From an uncultured Lachnospiraceae bacterium (GTDB lineage Bacteria; Bacillota; Clostridia; Lachnospirales; Lachnospiraceae): a DNA stretch of 5,204 nt. The stretch spans positions 1 through 5,204 of the forward strand of contig USSP01000147.1 of assembly GCA_900557385.1 (NCBI GenBank), read 5' to 3'. Positions 1 to 5,204 of this stretch are shown here, one piece after another (within the stretch, counting starts at the first letter, position 1; each line of letters starts with the position of its first letter). The notes under the pieces are model-generated. The model was not told where the DNA came from, did no database searches, and was given only the letters and a program-made list of their open reading frames with translations. The position numbers were made by a program, and so were the translations under genes.

Positions 1-736
1 TTTTCTCCCAAAACGGATCTGAACTCTGCGCACCCTTCGGGGTAGTATTTCGGATCAGGTTATTGATGAGCTTTAACACATCCTTATCATCCCGCACATA
101 GGCAAAGGGATTGTAGCAAAAAGATGTCTCCGGATTGATCAGGTCAAACACCCGGACTTCATATCCTTCCCTCTCCAGCAGTCCTCCGGTTTTCCGAAGA
201 AGCTCTCCCTTAGGATCGGTGACCACCATAGAACAGTTGCACTGCATGATGTTGACTACGGCGTATGCCCGGCTTTTTCCCGCACCGGAACCGCCCACCA
301 CCAAAACATTTAAGTTTCGTTTGTGCTTATAGCAGTCCAATCCCATGCGGAAGTTCTGGGTTAAAATGAGATTCTGGGTGTACCGCTTGTCCCGGTAACG
401 CTTGCAGATGGAAGCTGCATCACCCCATTTGGCAGAGCCATGCTCCACCCCTCTTCGATAGTTTCTCTTCTGGGAATAATAAATACCGATGCCTAACACA
501 TAGGCGATTGTGAATGTGAACATACACCGCAGCGTGTACGGCGTATAAGAAATAGAAAAAGGCTGATCCAGTTTTTCGGTCAGCACTTGTAAGATCTGTA
601 ACAGATTGGTATCCGGTTTTATGGCACAGGCAGTGATGGCGCCTGCCCACCAGACAACGGGCAAAAACAGCAGCCACACCCAAAGATCCGCACGTTTCCA
701 TGCTACCTCTGCGGGCTTCTCTCCTTCTTCGCTTTT
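1..736 (-). CDS. virD4: Type IV coupling protein, TraG/VirD4 type, N-terminal part (cut by window edge)
   Basis: This is the membrane ATPase that brings the relaxase-DNA complex to the conjugation channel. About 245 codons are open from 736 to the window edge; the rest of a protein that is usually near 600 residues lies to the left. Counting from codon 736, a first membrane segment spans about residues 18-38 (LWVWLLFLPVVWWAGA) and a second about 70-90 (FTFTIAYVLGIGIYY). A conserved EHGSAKWG stretch follows. The Walker A motif GGSGAGKS is at residues 148-155 (positions 272-295), then the VTDPKGE motif typical of TraG/VirD4 (positions 203-223). The style matches the family often labelled CD1115 in Clostridia. 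The start is unresolved: the frame is open only from a TGA at 739-737 and has no ATG. The first in-frame alternative start is GTG at 679, inside the first membrane segment. Its 5' end overlaps the DUF4314 gene. The family call is secure; the start is not. Confidence 0.93.
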
Positions 737-981
737 TCACTCTTTGGCACTTCCTTTGCTGGTCCGTCTATCCTATGAAAAGAATCCTCTCCGGGGATCA
801 GGGCAAGGCTTCGCCCATTCTCCCAATGCATGTGAATCTGCCCGGCATCATCAATATATGCTACCGTTCCCTGCAATCCCGGCGGCATCCCCGGCTCGTC
901 CATAAAGTCCAGGCAGAGCCTTGTTCCTTTCGGATACCGCTTTCGTAATTGTTCCACTTGTTTTTGATCGTATATCCTCAT
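703..981 (-). CDS. DUF4314 domain protein
   Basis: This small soluble protein is of a kind commonly found beside coupling-protein genes in Firmicutes conjugative elements; its biochemical role is unknown. The domain fills roughly the first 70 residues, with the recognisable pattern YPKGTR...MPPGLQGTV..IDDAGQIHMHWENG...L.PGEDSF, a compact beta-rich fold by appearance. A charged tail follows (PAKEVPKSEKAKKERSPQR) whose DNA also forms the 5' end of the coupling-protein frame. There are two ATGs: 987 and 981. The GGAGG at 993-989 sits only 1 nt from the first but 7 nt from the second, so 981 (MRIYDQ...) is the likelier start. The gap to the preceding gene is 12 to 18 nt depending on start. It may be translationally coupled to the coupling-protein gene. 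Confidence 0.85.
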   Translation of the reverse strand: MRIYDQKQVEQLRKRYPKGTRLCLDFMDEPGMPPGLQGTVAYIDDAGQIHMHWENGRSLALIPGEDSFHRIDGPAKEVPKSEKAKKERSPQR

Positions 982-987
982 AGACAT

Positions 988-993
988 CCCTCC
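988..993 (-). promoter_or_regulatory. Ribosome binding site deciding the DUF4314 start
   Basis: The minus strand reads GGAGGG directly before two closely spaced ATGs. Spacing is essentially zero to the ATG at 987 but about 7 nt to the ATG at 981. This favours the inner start. Confidence 0.6.
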
Positions 994-999
994 CTTCTG

Positions 1000-1311
1000 T
1001 TACCAGAAGAAGCGCCTGCTGGTGTTTGGTTTCATGACCTTTAAGATCACGCTGTCAATGCCATCGCTATACCTGCCCATGGCAAGATACTTGTCCCGCA
1101 GCCGATTGAGGGCATTGCGAAGTTCCCGCTGTTCCTCTGTGGTGATGGGAAGCCTTTTCTCGGAAAGCTCATAGGCTCGGACTTTCTGCAGCATGGCTTC
1201 TGTCTCTGGGTGAACCGTTCCCATCCGGCTCTGGGCTGCCAGCTCATCTTTGAGTGCCACCACAAACATATTTTTCATGATGTTATCCGTTTTCAAATAG
1301 TAATCTGTCAT
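1000..1311 (-). CDS. Small helical protein of unknown function
   Basis: I do not recognise this family. The product is about 103 residues, soluble, with no membrane segment and no cysteines. It looks mainly helical: MKNMFVVALKDELAAQ near residues 12-27, then a proline/threonine break (LPITTEEQ), then a charged helix (RELRNALNRLRDKYLAMG). It ends in a basic, aromatic tail (TSRRFFW). Two ATGs are possible at 1317 and 1311. AGGAGG at 1325-1320 lies 2 nt from the first and 8 nt from the second, so 1311 is preferred. That ATG also overlaps the TGA of a hydrophobic micro-ORF as ATGA. Position between the ArdC-like and DUF4314 genes makes it part of the transfer operon; an accessory role in DNA processing is only a guess from context. 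Confidence 0.75.
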   Translation of the reverse strand: MTDYYLKTDNIMKNMFVVALKDELAAQSRMGTVHPETEAMLQKVRAYELSEKRLPITTEEQRELRNALNRLRDKYLAMGRYSDGIDSVILKVMKPNTSRRFFW

Positions 1312-1388
1312 CCGCATTCCCTCCTATCTTTGTTACACCCAACATACCACAAGAACCCTGCAATAGCTATCCCAACGGCGGAACTTTT
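1308..1388 (-). other. Candidate hydrophobic micro-ORF or gene remnant without a start codon
   Basis: The only notable gap in the operon holds 26 open codons after a TAA at 1391-1389. They read KSSAVGIAIAGFLWYVGCN followed by KDRRECG and stop. A hydrophobic core followed by a positively charged tail is what a tiny membrane peptide looks like. Its TGA (1310-1308) overlaps the ATG at 1311 of the next gene as ATGA, a usual operon junction. Against it, there is no ATG, GTG or TTG early enough in this frame; the only one is TTG at 1352, mid-segment. Neighbouring frames supply a basic lead (FLKKFRRW, or VLKKVPPL), which would join this core after a single frameshift near 1371-1375. It could be a decayed small gene, a sequence error, or chance. 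Confidence 0.3.
1320..1325 (-). promoter_or_regulatory. Strong Shine-Dalgarno deciding the start of the 103-residue protein
   Basis: The minus strand reads AGGAGG, 8 nt before the ATG at 1311 and only 2 nt before the ATG at 1317. It lies inside the micro-ORF at 1308-1388, so translation of that ORF, if any, would run over this site. Confidence 0.65.
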
Positions 1389-1396
1389 TTAAGAAC

Positions 1397-2347
1397 CTAT
1401 CGCTCCGGCTGTTTCTCTTTTTTCTCCTTCTTCGGTGTCTGCTTTGGCGGTTCCTCAAAGGAAAACGCATCCTTGGAAAAGGTCTGCTCCTGTTCCCCAA
1501 AATTCCGTTCCATATGGTTGCGGATGGTATAGGCTGCCTGACGCACATCATTCAAAAACCCCCTTAATTCCTGAGGATCTTTCTGTCCGTTTGCCTGCAT
1601 CTCTGCCACTTTTCCAAACTGGAAGCCGGACACGTCCGCCCCATACCGCTTGCCGATCACATACGCGGCACAGTATGCCTGGGCATTCACCTTCTTCCTT
1701 GCATAGTTCCCATCGTGCTGATCCAGGTCGGCACAGGCCAGTTCCCGGTTCACCGCATGGAATGTTGTATTCTCATCCATTCCGTTTCGCACATAGACGG
1801 TACGCTGTTTCGGAATATACTGTGCCTGGATGCCCTCCGGCAGATTGTCTGCGATCTGCATCCGCACTGGCTGATCCTTTAAGACTGCATGGATCAGTTC
1901 TTCCATGGAACGCTGCGGACGTTCCTCCAGCGGTTTTCCACTCATCTGGCTGATGTCAAATCCTTTGCCGATGGCATAGCCTGTCCGCATCTCCCCGTCT
2001 TTTTCATATTCTGTACTGACCATATAGGTGTAGCCATGTACCCCGGATTTTGGGGAACGGTGTTCTTTTTTCCAATAATCATAGGATTTTACCACCGTTG
2101 CCTCTGGATTCTGTCCGTATATGAGTAGAAGGTTGGGTGTTTTCTGCGTATTGCACTGCGCCATAAAATCTAAAAATCCCTTTAAAGAATCCCCGTTTTG
2201 GAACACCGCCTGTGCCTGGGCATCTACCTCTGCCCACACCTCTTCCCTCTGCTGTTTTTTCATGGCTGCATATTCTTCTTTTGATAACTGCTGTTGTGGA
2301 GTTTTTTCTTCCCCTGCTCCACCAGAGATCATGTTCGTTAAATCCAT
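1397..2347 (-). CDS. ArdC-like antirestriction / ssDNA-binding protein with degenerate metallopeptidase motif
   Basis: ArdC proteins combine an N-terminal single-stranded-DNA-binding domain with a zinc-metallopeptidase-like domain and are linked to protection of incoming plasmid DNA. Here a polar, Gln-rich leader (residues 1-50) precedes an ArdC-N-like region at about 55-135, recognised by PNLLLIYGQNPEATVVKSYDYWKK and GVHGYTYMVS...GYAIGKGFDISQ. The second domain covers about 150-280. Where ArdC relatives carry HExxH, this protein reads R201-E202-L203-A204-C205, and the later acidic ligand region reads NAQAYCAAYVIGKRYG. The zinc site therefore appears lost, while the surrounding fold pattern (AYVIGKRYGADVSGFQF) is kept. 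The tail is Lys/Glu/Pro-rich. Its ATG is 4 nt after the stop of the PcfB gene, with an AGG-rich SD inside that gene's end, so the two are probably coupled. Family assignment is by pattern only. Confidence 0.75.
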   Translation of the reverse strand: MDLTNMISGGAGEEKTPQQQLSKEEYAAMKKQQREEVWAEVDAQAQAVFQNGDSLKGFLDFMAQCNTQKTPNLLLIYGQNPEATVVKSYDYWKKEHRSPKSGVHGYTYMVSTEYEKDGEMRTGYAIGKGFDISQMSGKPLEERPQRSMEELIHAVLKDQPVRMQIADNLPEGIQAQYIPKQRTVYVRNGMDENTTFHAVNRELACADLDQHDGNYARKKVNAQAYCAAYVIGKRYGADVSGFQFGKVAEMQANGQKDPQELRGFLNDVRQAAYTIRNHMERNFGEQEQTFSKDAFSFEEPPKQTPKKEKKEKQPER

Positions 2348-2351
2348 AGCC

Positions 2352-3155
2352 TTACCTGCCTTTCACTTTCTTATGTTTCTTTCTCTGCTGATTTCTCGGT
2401 TTTCTCCGGCTCTGCTGTTGCTTCTGCCGCTGTTTCTGCTCCGTTTCAATCTTTTTTAATTCCTGCCGGACAGATGGTTTCTCCCCTTTCCAGCTAGTTT
2501 CCTGCCCGGAAAAAGAACCGCTGCTGTGCGAGGAAGGTCCGGACAGATTCCCTGCCTTCTCCGCCTGGGTAAAATTTCCCTCCAAAGGAGAGATTTCCCC
2601 TACATCAAACAGATGCTCTTCTTCATCCAGTTCAAACTCAATGGTCCCTTCCGGCAGCACCACCTTTTCGGTCTTTACCGGAAGTTCTTCCTTTGCTTCG
2701 GTTTTCTCGGTAAACTCTGCATCGATCACTCGCTCTGCTTCCCGGACTGGCGCTTGTTCCACAACCGCTTCCCCGGCTTCGGATTTTACAAAGTCTAGAT
2801 TCATCTTATCCAGCACCCGGTTCACCTTTGCCGCATCATCGGCAAACACCATGATCTCGGAAAACTGGGGGTTCTTCTTATCCCGGATGACCACATACAA
2901 CAGTCCCCTGGATTTGGCTTCCCCGGCAAACTCCCGCAGCCTGTCATGGGGAATGGTGAAAAATTTCATTGCCCGCTGTTCCTTTAACATCCGAAGCAGG
3001 TTGGTCTTTCCCCTGGTCTTTTTCTGATCCTTCATCACCGCTACAATCAGCACCGCCAGATTTTTTGCAATGCTCCCGCTGATTCGTAAGGTATGTTCCA
3101 TGCCTTCCATGGAATACCGGACAATCTGATCCGCCGCATCACCGCCATAGTTCAT
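2352..3155 (-). CDS. pcfB: PcfB-like protein (DUF3801), relaxosome-to-coupling-protein adaptor
   Basis: PcfB of the enterococcal plasmid pCF10 is an accessory factor that helps dock the relaxosome onto the coupling protein; this protein shares the DUF3801 pattern. The conserved part is residues 1 to about 125: helical start (GGDAADQIVRYSMEGMEHTLRI), a short hydrophobic run (NLAVLIVAVM, 32-41), the motif TNLLRMLKEQ, then FFTIPHDRLREFAGEAKSRGLLY and IMVFADDAAKVNRVLDKM. The remaining 140 residues look disordered: an acidic patch (FELDEEEHLFD, 174-184), a Ser/Gly linker (GPSSHSSGSFSG), and a very basic Gln/Arg/Lys tail (about 237-267) that could bind DNA. The start is clear: AGGAGG at 3170-3165 is 9 nt upstream and overlaps the relaxase stop. 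The gap to the relaxase gene is 14 nt. Confidence 0.87.
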   Translation of the reverse strand: MNYGGDAADQIVRYSMEGMEHTLRISGSIAKNLAVLIVAVMKDQKKTRGKTNLLRMLKEQRAMKFFTIPHDRLREFAGEAKSRGLLYVVIRDKKNPQFSEIMVFADDAAKVNRVLDKMNLDFVKSEAGEAVVEQAPVREAERVIDAEFTEKTEAKEELPVKTEKVVLPEGTIEFELDEEEHLFDVGEISPLEGNFTQAEKAGNLSGPSSHSSGSFSGQETSWKGEKPSVRQELKKIETEQKQRQKQQQSRRKPRNQQRKKHKKVKGR

Positions 3156-3164
3156 ACGCTCTCA

Positions 3165-3170
3165 CCTCCT
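3165..3170 (-). promoter_or_regulatory. Shine-Dalgarno of pcfB overlapping the relaxase stop codon
   Basis: AGGAGG on the minus strand, followed by TGA, lies 9 nt before the ATG at 3155. Its first A is the last base of the relaxase TAA (3172-3170). Ribosomes finishing the relaxase would end on this site, which suggests coupled translation. Confidence 0.7.
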
Positions 3171-4444
3171 TACCGATTCCGTTCTGCCTCTCTTCGCTGT
3201 TTCCCTGACACTTCCTGTACCTCCTCCTGTTCTTTTGCCTGCCTTAACCGCTCTTCCATTTCCAAGGACTGTTTTTCAATCTGCTGGCTTAAGCGGATTC
3301 TCTTACGAAGTTCTTTTAATTCCCCATTGATTTCCTGAATGCGCATACCTCCCGGTTTTTTCCGGTATAATTCTCTGCGCTCTTTCATCAAAGAAAGTAC
3401 CTGTTCTTCCAAGGGTTTCCGGTATGCTGCCAGCTCTTCCCTGGTGGTAATCTCTTCTTTTTGTAAAAACTCCATCTGGCAAATCCTTTGGTCCAGCCTC
3501 CGAATATCTGAACGCACTGCATAGGGAATCCGCTTGGGCTTCTTCGGAAATACCCCCATCTGATACAAATAAGAATAATAAAGTCTCTGAAGTCCAGTGA
3601 GTTTCCGTCTTGGAAACTGCATCTGCGTGTTTCCATACACCTGTTGGATCTTTGGACGCAGGATCTTCTCCCGGATTTCTGCCTCCCCATATCCTTTTCC
3701 CAAGGAACGCAGACGGATATACCGCTCCATCCCCGGTGTCTTTAATGATGGGTACTTCCGGTTCAGCTTCCAGGTATAGCCCCGTTTCTCCATTTCTCTT
3801 ACAAACTGACTCCAGGAAAAACTCACGCCAATGGCATCCCGGATATCCATGCGAATGGCAGTCCTCCAAGTGGGCTTCCCTTCTGCTTCTGCTTTCCACT
3901 GGGCATAATGCATGGCTTTTCCCTGATTCGTCTGGATCACCGAAAGACCATATTTTCTGCATAATTGATCGGAAATCTGACGCACTTCGGTAAAATAACT
4001 TTTGGCATTGCTGTGGTATTTTCTCCCATCTACCATACTCACTGAATTCCACACCAGATGATTATGGTAATGCTTCGTATTCAAGTGAGTAGTGATCACG
4101 ACCTCATACTGCCCTTTCAAAAGCTGCTCTGCCAGTTCCTGTCCAATAAGATGTGCCAGTTCCGGAGATACTTCCCCTTCCGCAAAACTCTGTACCAAAT
4201 GGTATCCCTGTACCCCTTCTTTTTTATGGAAACGCTCTTTTGTCTTTACCATGTCCACATAGGCATTCTCACAGGTACACCCAATGGCATCTTCAAAAAT
4301 GGTCTGTTCCGTCTTTTCCCGGTTTAATGCATAATCAATGGCTTCTTCCAGGGATCCGGCACTCTTGGTTGTCTTTGCCCGGTCTTTCACATATTCAATG
4401 GAACGGTCCAGGCGGTGGACGGGGAGAACGCTGGTATATGCCAT
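3170..4444 (-). CDS. Relaxase, MOBP-type, relaxase/mobilization nuclease domain
   Basis: The relaxase nicks one strand at oriT through a catalytic tyrosine, stays covalently bound to the 5' end and is carried into the recipient. The nuclease domain covers about residues 1-170. Tyrosine motif I candidates are Y18 (SIEYVKDRAKT) and Y38 (AIDYALNREKT). Motif II is near GYHLVQSF (80-87). The metal-binding histidine motif III is HLNTKHYHNH, with H120, H125 and H127 (positions 4058-4087). It continues with VDGRKYHSNAKSYF, as in clostridial element relaxases. Residues 190-290 carry family-typical blocks (PTWRTAIRMDIRDAI, GMERYIRLRSLG, LQRLYYSYLYQMG). The C-terminus, about 312-424, is a charged predicted coiled coil, possibly for partner binding. 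Length 424 is normal for such proteins. The ATG directly abuts the TAG of the MobC-like gene, with GAGG 8 nt upstream, so the pair is coupled. Confidence 0.93.
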   Translation of the reverse strand: MAYTSVLPVHRLDRSIEYVKDRAKTTKSAGSLEEAIDYALNREKTEQTIFEDAIGCTCENAYVDMVKTKERFHKKEGVQGYHLVQSFAEGEVSPELAHLIGQELAEQLLKGQYEVVITTHLNTKHYHNHLVWNSVSMVDGRKYHSNAKSYFTEVRQISDQLCRKYGLSVIQTNQGKAMHYAQWKAEAEGKPTWRTAIRMDIRDAIGVSFSWSQFVREMEKRGYTWKLNRKYPSLKTPGMERYIRLRSLGKGYGEAEIREKILRPKIQQVYGNTQMQFPRRKLTGLQRLYYSYLYQMGVFPKKPKRIPYAVRSDIRRLDQRICQMEFLQKEEITTREELAAYRKPLEEQVLSLMKERRELYRKKPGGMRIQEINGELKELRKRIRLSQQIEKQSLEMEERLRQAKEQEEVQEVSGKQRREAERNR

Positions 4445-4753
4445 CTACCATTCCTCTTTCACCAGACGCCAGGTCTCTTTGGAAATCCGAAGCATTTCCT
4501 GTATGCTGGCTTCCCCTGCCCTCCCTGTTCCATTGGCGACATGAGCCAGCTGGTTCGCATTGTTGCAAAGCCCCGCGATTTTTCGAAGAAGTTCTGCGTG
4601 ATGCTCACAGGGCTTTGTCTGCAGTTGTGCACCTAAGATCAGAGAACGTAAAAATTCCTCCCTGCTTAGTCCACTCTTTGCTACCTGCCCGTCCAAATGC
4701 CGAAGTTCTTTCGCATTCAGACGGACAGGAACTACATGGTTTCGTTTTCTCAT
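4445..4753 (-). CDS. mobC: MobC-like relaxosome accessory protein, ribbon-helix-helix
   Basis: Such proteins bind oriT and help the relaxase open and nick DNA; many also repress their own operon. The first 40 residues have the ribbon-helix-helix layout: a basic lead with strand VVPVRL (7-12), helix AKELRHLDGQVAKSG (14-28), turn, and helix SREEFLRSLILG (30-41). The second half contains the MobC-type motif LCNNANQLAHVANGTG (62-77) and a helical end (IQEMLRISKETWRLVKEEW). Length 102 is typical. The ATG at 4753 is preceded by AGGTGG at 4763-4758, a 4-nt spacing, with AAGG at 4768-4765 as a better-spaced alternative. The gap from the upstream gene is 8 nt, and the next gene, the relaxase, begins immediately after the stop. 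The domain pattern and position both support the call. Confidence 0.9.
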   Translation of the reverse strand: MRKRNHVVPVRLNAKELRHLDGQVAKSGLSREEFLRSLILGAQLQTKPCEHHAELLRKIAGLCNNANQLAHVANGTGRAGEASIQEMLRISKETWRLVKEEW

Positions 4754-4761
4754 TCAACCAC

Positions 4762-5139
4762 CTACCTTTTCTTCTTTTCTGCTGTCTCTAAGGGATACAC
4801 CTGAATTCCCCTGCGTTCCATCTGCCAGAGGAATTCCCCGATCTCCCAGACCTGCCCATTCACATCTACCTGCTTTTCATCCACAAAGCGGCAGATCCCA
4901 ATCTCTTTCGTTCCGTCCTCTGCCATCATGCAAAGACTTTCCCCATCCAAAAGGGAGAACCGTTCCGACCCTTCCATATCCCGGAACTGGATCTGTTTTG
5001 GTTCTTCCTCTTTTTGTTTGCGTATCCGCATCTGCTCCATCTGCTGATCTTCTCTCTTTCCGGCAACCACACAGCACATCAGTCCAATGCCAAAGGCTGC
5101 ACCTGCCATTGCCCCAAAAGCCATTCCTGTAAAAAACAT
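4762..5139 (-). CDS. Small membrane-anchored protein with unknown C-terminal domain (DUF3789-like N-terminus)
   Basis: The product is 125 residues from the ATG at 5139. The N-terminus is a Gly/Ala/Met-rich membrane helix (residues 2-27, FTGMAFGAMAGAAFGIGLMC then CVVAGK), resembling the short DUF3789 proteins common in Firmicutes conjugative elements. A charged linker of about 30 residues follows, rich in Gln, Glu, Lys and Arg. A compact C-terminal part (about 58-118) reads FSLLDGESLCMMAEDG, IGICRFVDEKQVDVNGQVWEIGEF and QMERRGIQVYPLE, which looks like a small beta-rich module that I cannot name with confidence. The topology is probably one helix with the C-terminus in the cytoplasm. A GTG at 5145 in the same frame would add two residues, but AAAGGAG at 5155-5149 is 3 nt from it and 9 nt from the ATG, so the ATG is preferred. 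It is the first gene seen in this operon; its role in transfer is inferred from position only. Confidence 0.75.
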   Translation of the reverse strand: MFFTGMAFGAMAGAAFGIGLMCCVVAGKREDQQMEQMRIRKQKEEEPKQIQFRDMEGSERFSLLDGESLCMMAEDGTKEIGICRFVDEKQVDVNGQVWEIGEFLWQMERRGIQVYPLETAEKKKR

Positions 5140-5148
5140 TTTCACTTT

Positions 5149-5155
5149 CTCCTTT
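5149..5155 (-). promoter_or_regulatory. Ribosome binding site of the membrane-anchored protein
   Basis: AAAGGAG on the minus strand lies 9 nt before the ATG at 5139 and only 3 nt before the in-frame GTG at 5145. It favours the ATG. Confidence 0.6.
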
Positions 5156-5172
5156 CTCGACTGCCGGGGGGA

Positions 5173-5188
5173 TTGGGGTTCTCCCCAA
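5173..5188. repeat. Perfect inverted repeat, possible oriT hairpin
   Basis: TTGGGG, a TTCT spacer and CCCCAA form a perfect 6-bp stem with a 4-nt loop. On the minus strand it is followed by a run of six C residues (5170-5165, complement of G) and then the SD of the first gene. GC-rich hairpins of this kind, just ahead of mobC and relaxase genes, are common around the transfer origins of MOBP elements, but no nic site can be named. There is no T-run, so it does not look like an intrinsic terminator. The region is cut by the window edge. Confidence 0.45.
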
Positions 5189-5204
5189 AGTGCGTTTGGA
5201 TATC

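Noticed and set aside
420..740. Open frame of 106 codons on the minus strand starting at a well-placed GTG
   Set aside because: It overlaps the VirD4-type frame, whose membrane helices and Walker A motif are unmistakable; the product here is Arg/Cys/His-rich and resembles no family. The GTG itself is kept as part of the start-codon puzzle.
1351..1397. Repeated AAGAACC at 1351-1357 and 1391-1397
   Set aside because: Only a 7-bp direct repeat, not inverted, with no flanking structure; too short to be an attachment site or terminator.
1435..1953. 172-codon open frame on the plus strand
   Set aside because: Antisense shadow of the ArdC-like gene; low-complexity Pro/His/Arg/Ser composition and no recognisable motif.
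3303..4052. 249-codon open frame on the minus strand inside the relaxase gene
   Set aside because: Shifted-frame shadow of the relaxase; the relaxase frame carries all conserved motifs over the same DNA.
4153..4791. 212-codon open frame on the plus strand
   Set aside because: It lies antisense to the relaxase and MobC genes, has a Pro/Ser/Leu/His-rich composition typical of the complement of real genes, and shows no domain.
5165..5188. Intrinsic terminator at the right-edge hairpin
   Set aside because: There is no T-run on either strand after the stem; a C/G-run follows instead, so a terminator is not supported.

Overview
The window is a dense, one-directional block of conjugation genes, all on the minus strand, so the operon reads from the right edge towards the left. 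Gene content (MobC-like accessory protein, MOBP-type relaxase, PcfB/DUF3801, ArdC-like protein, DUF4314 protein, TraG/VirD4-type coupling protein) and protein style are those of integrative conjugative elements of gut Clostridia, especially Lachnospiraceae and relatives, in the broad Tn1549/CTn4 group. This placement rests on remembered family resemblance, not on a search. No chromosomal gene, cargo gene, RNA gene, CRISPR array or insertion sequence is visible.

Layout, in order of transcription (right to left): 5149-5204 is a short non-coding edge with a perfect 6-bp-stem hairpin next to a C-run (a possible oriT fragment). 4762-5139 encodes a small membrane-anchored protein of unknown role. 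4445-4753 is a ribbon-helix-helix MobC-like relaxosome protein. 3170-4444 is the relaxase. 2352-3155 is PcfB (DUF3801). 1397-2347 is an ArdC-type protein whose metallopeptidase motif has lost both histidines. 1309-1396 is a short gap holding a start-less hydrophobic micro-ORF. 1000-1311 is a small unknown helical protein. 703-981 is a DUF4314 protein. 1-736 is the N-terminal part of the type IV coupling protein, cut by the window edge.

The genes form one tightly packed transcription unit. Gaps are 0-14 nt except for the 85-nt gap after the ArdC-like gene, and Shine-Dalgarno sequences are often buried in the end of the preceding gene, which points to translational coupling. Together they describe DNA processing and delivery: MobC and relaxase nick and bind oriT, PcfB links the relaxosome to the coupling protein, and the coupling ATPase hands the relaxase-DNA complex to a secretion channel that should be encoded beyond the left edge. 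The ArdC-like protein may protect incoming single-stranded DNA.

The points most worth a second look are the coupling-protein gene without an in-frame start codon, the degenerate ArdC active site, the hydrophobic micro-ORF ending in an ATGA overlap, the tandem tyrosine motif in the relaxase, and the hairpin at the right edge. I see no convincing wholly new system; it is a recognisable transfer module with several unexplained small parts.
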